In this document: positions 49,350 to 49,654 of the stretch, in pieces
Layout of the letters: each line of letters starts with the position of its first letter
How positions within the stretch are numbered: position 1 is the first letter of the stretch
NCBI GenBank assembly: GCA_021372725.1
Contig: JAJFTV010000110.1
Location: 1-49,654 of the forward strand
Direction of reading: 5' to 3'
Origin: Chloroflexota bacterium
GTDB taxonomy: Bacteria > Chloroflexota > Anaerolineae > Anaerolineales > Anaerolineaceae
DNA: 49,654 nt
Notes under the pieces: generated by a model
The model's database searches: none
The model's input: the letters and a program-made list of their open reading frames with translations, nothing else
Told to the model about the DNA's origin: nothing
Program-made: the position numbers and the translations under genes

Positions 49350-49654
49350 TCATTTATAATTCTGTAAAGCCTTTTTCAATCCGGTCATCACGTCGATTGG
49401 AGTAGGATCAACGTTTTTGATAAGCGCCATATAATACGCCAGATAATCACCAAAATGGAGCGTTGTCCACAGATTGGATAAAGCATCTTCACCAGCAGCC
49501 TCAAAAATCTCTGCGTCGAGTTTTTTCTCCCTGAGGATGTCGTGGGTTAATTGAACGCGAAGTTTGTTGCGTTCATGCTCGGTTGATGCGCTAAGGAAAA
49601 CAAATTTCATATTGGCTTGAAGCAACTGCGGATACTGTGATCCCGCCAAAAGAT
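49350..49654 (-). CDS. Bifunctional phosphoglucose/phosphomannose isomerase, C-terminal part
   Basis: Only the last ~100 residues are in the window; the 5' part runs off the right edge. The visible end (FVFLSASTEHERNKLRVQL, then HFGDYLAYYMALIKNVDPTPIDVM in part, then LKKAL) fits the C-terminal domain of bifunctional glucose-6-phosphate/mannose-6-phosphate isomerases of the SIS family. The enzyme would interconvert fructose-6-phosphate with glucose- or mannose-6-phosphate. Confidence 0.8.
   Translation of the reverse strand, partial: LLAGSQYPQLLQANMKFVFLSASTEHERNKLRVQLTHDILREKKLDAEIFEAAGEDALSNLWTTLHFGDYLAYYMALIKNVDPTPIDVMTGLKKALQNYK

Overview
The window is about 50 kb of a chromosome that most resembles the phylum Chloroflexota, class Anaerolineae. 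This is inferred from protein style, not from a search. The clues are long Thr/Pro spacers in exported proteins (bases 8492, 35681 and 46736), a CpaE/CpaF pair, a double-length ThyX-like protein, a MoeA fused to a binding-protein domain, and tandem c-di-AMP receptor-like proteins. Base composition is moderate. I saw no phage, plasmid, CRISPR, tRNA, rRNA or transposase gene. Mobile DNA is limited to one complete ~200 bp MITE-like element and the edge of a second.

Layout. 1-5.4 kb: gyrB, two membrane proteins, a JAMM-type metalloprotease-like protein and an MBL-fold protein. 5.5-12 kb: a co-directional run of SDR reductase, UbiA-like prenyltransferase, moeA, a deacetylase-like lipoprotein, a moeA/binding-protein fusion and a PrxQ peroxiredoxin. 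12-13 kb: rsfS (apparently with a CTG start) and thpR on the minus strand. 13.1-14.9 kb: a 6S RNA gene directly followed by gpmI. 14.9-18.3 kb, minus strand: DUF1461 and spermidine-synthase-like membrane proteins, a MITE-like element, YtxH and a small membrane protein. 18.5-24.2 kb: an exported transglycosylase-like protein, cpaE and an HD-GYP protein, facing a convergent cpaF. 24.3-33.4 kb: the translation/RNA operon nusA-rnpM-infB-rbfA-nrnA-truB-ribF, continuing into a tandem ThyX-like protein. 33.4-41.3 kb: a methyltransferase-like protein, a giant class A PBP, legB and a lipoprotein. 41.3-45.2 kb: a six-hairpin glycosidase-like protein, two DarA-like c-di-AMP receptors and a DUF4013 membrane protein. 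45.2-49.7 kb: AMMECR1, an amidase plus L,D-transpeptidase pair, a small conserved protein, a thioredoxin-TPR protein and the C-terminus of a sugar-phosphate isomerase.

Themes. Much of the window is core machinery: DNA topology, transcription/translation factors, ribosome silencing, 6S RNA and cell-wall synthesis or remodelling. The less ordinary signals are: (i) several genes whose -10 box ends only 6-10 nt before the start codon with no Shine-Dalgarno, i.e. likely leaderless mRNAs; (ii) an rsfS gene whose only plausible start is CTG; (iii) a ThyX-like tandem protein whose two halves keep complementary parts of the signature motif; (iv) a methyltransferase-like protein without a visible catalytic motif beside it; (v) several enzyme-like proteins that have lost expected metal ligands or catalytic motifs. 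Gene starts given here were revised from ribosome-binding sites, promoters and hairpins where these argued against the longest reading frame.
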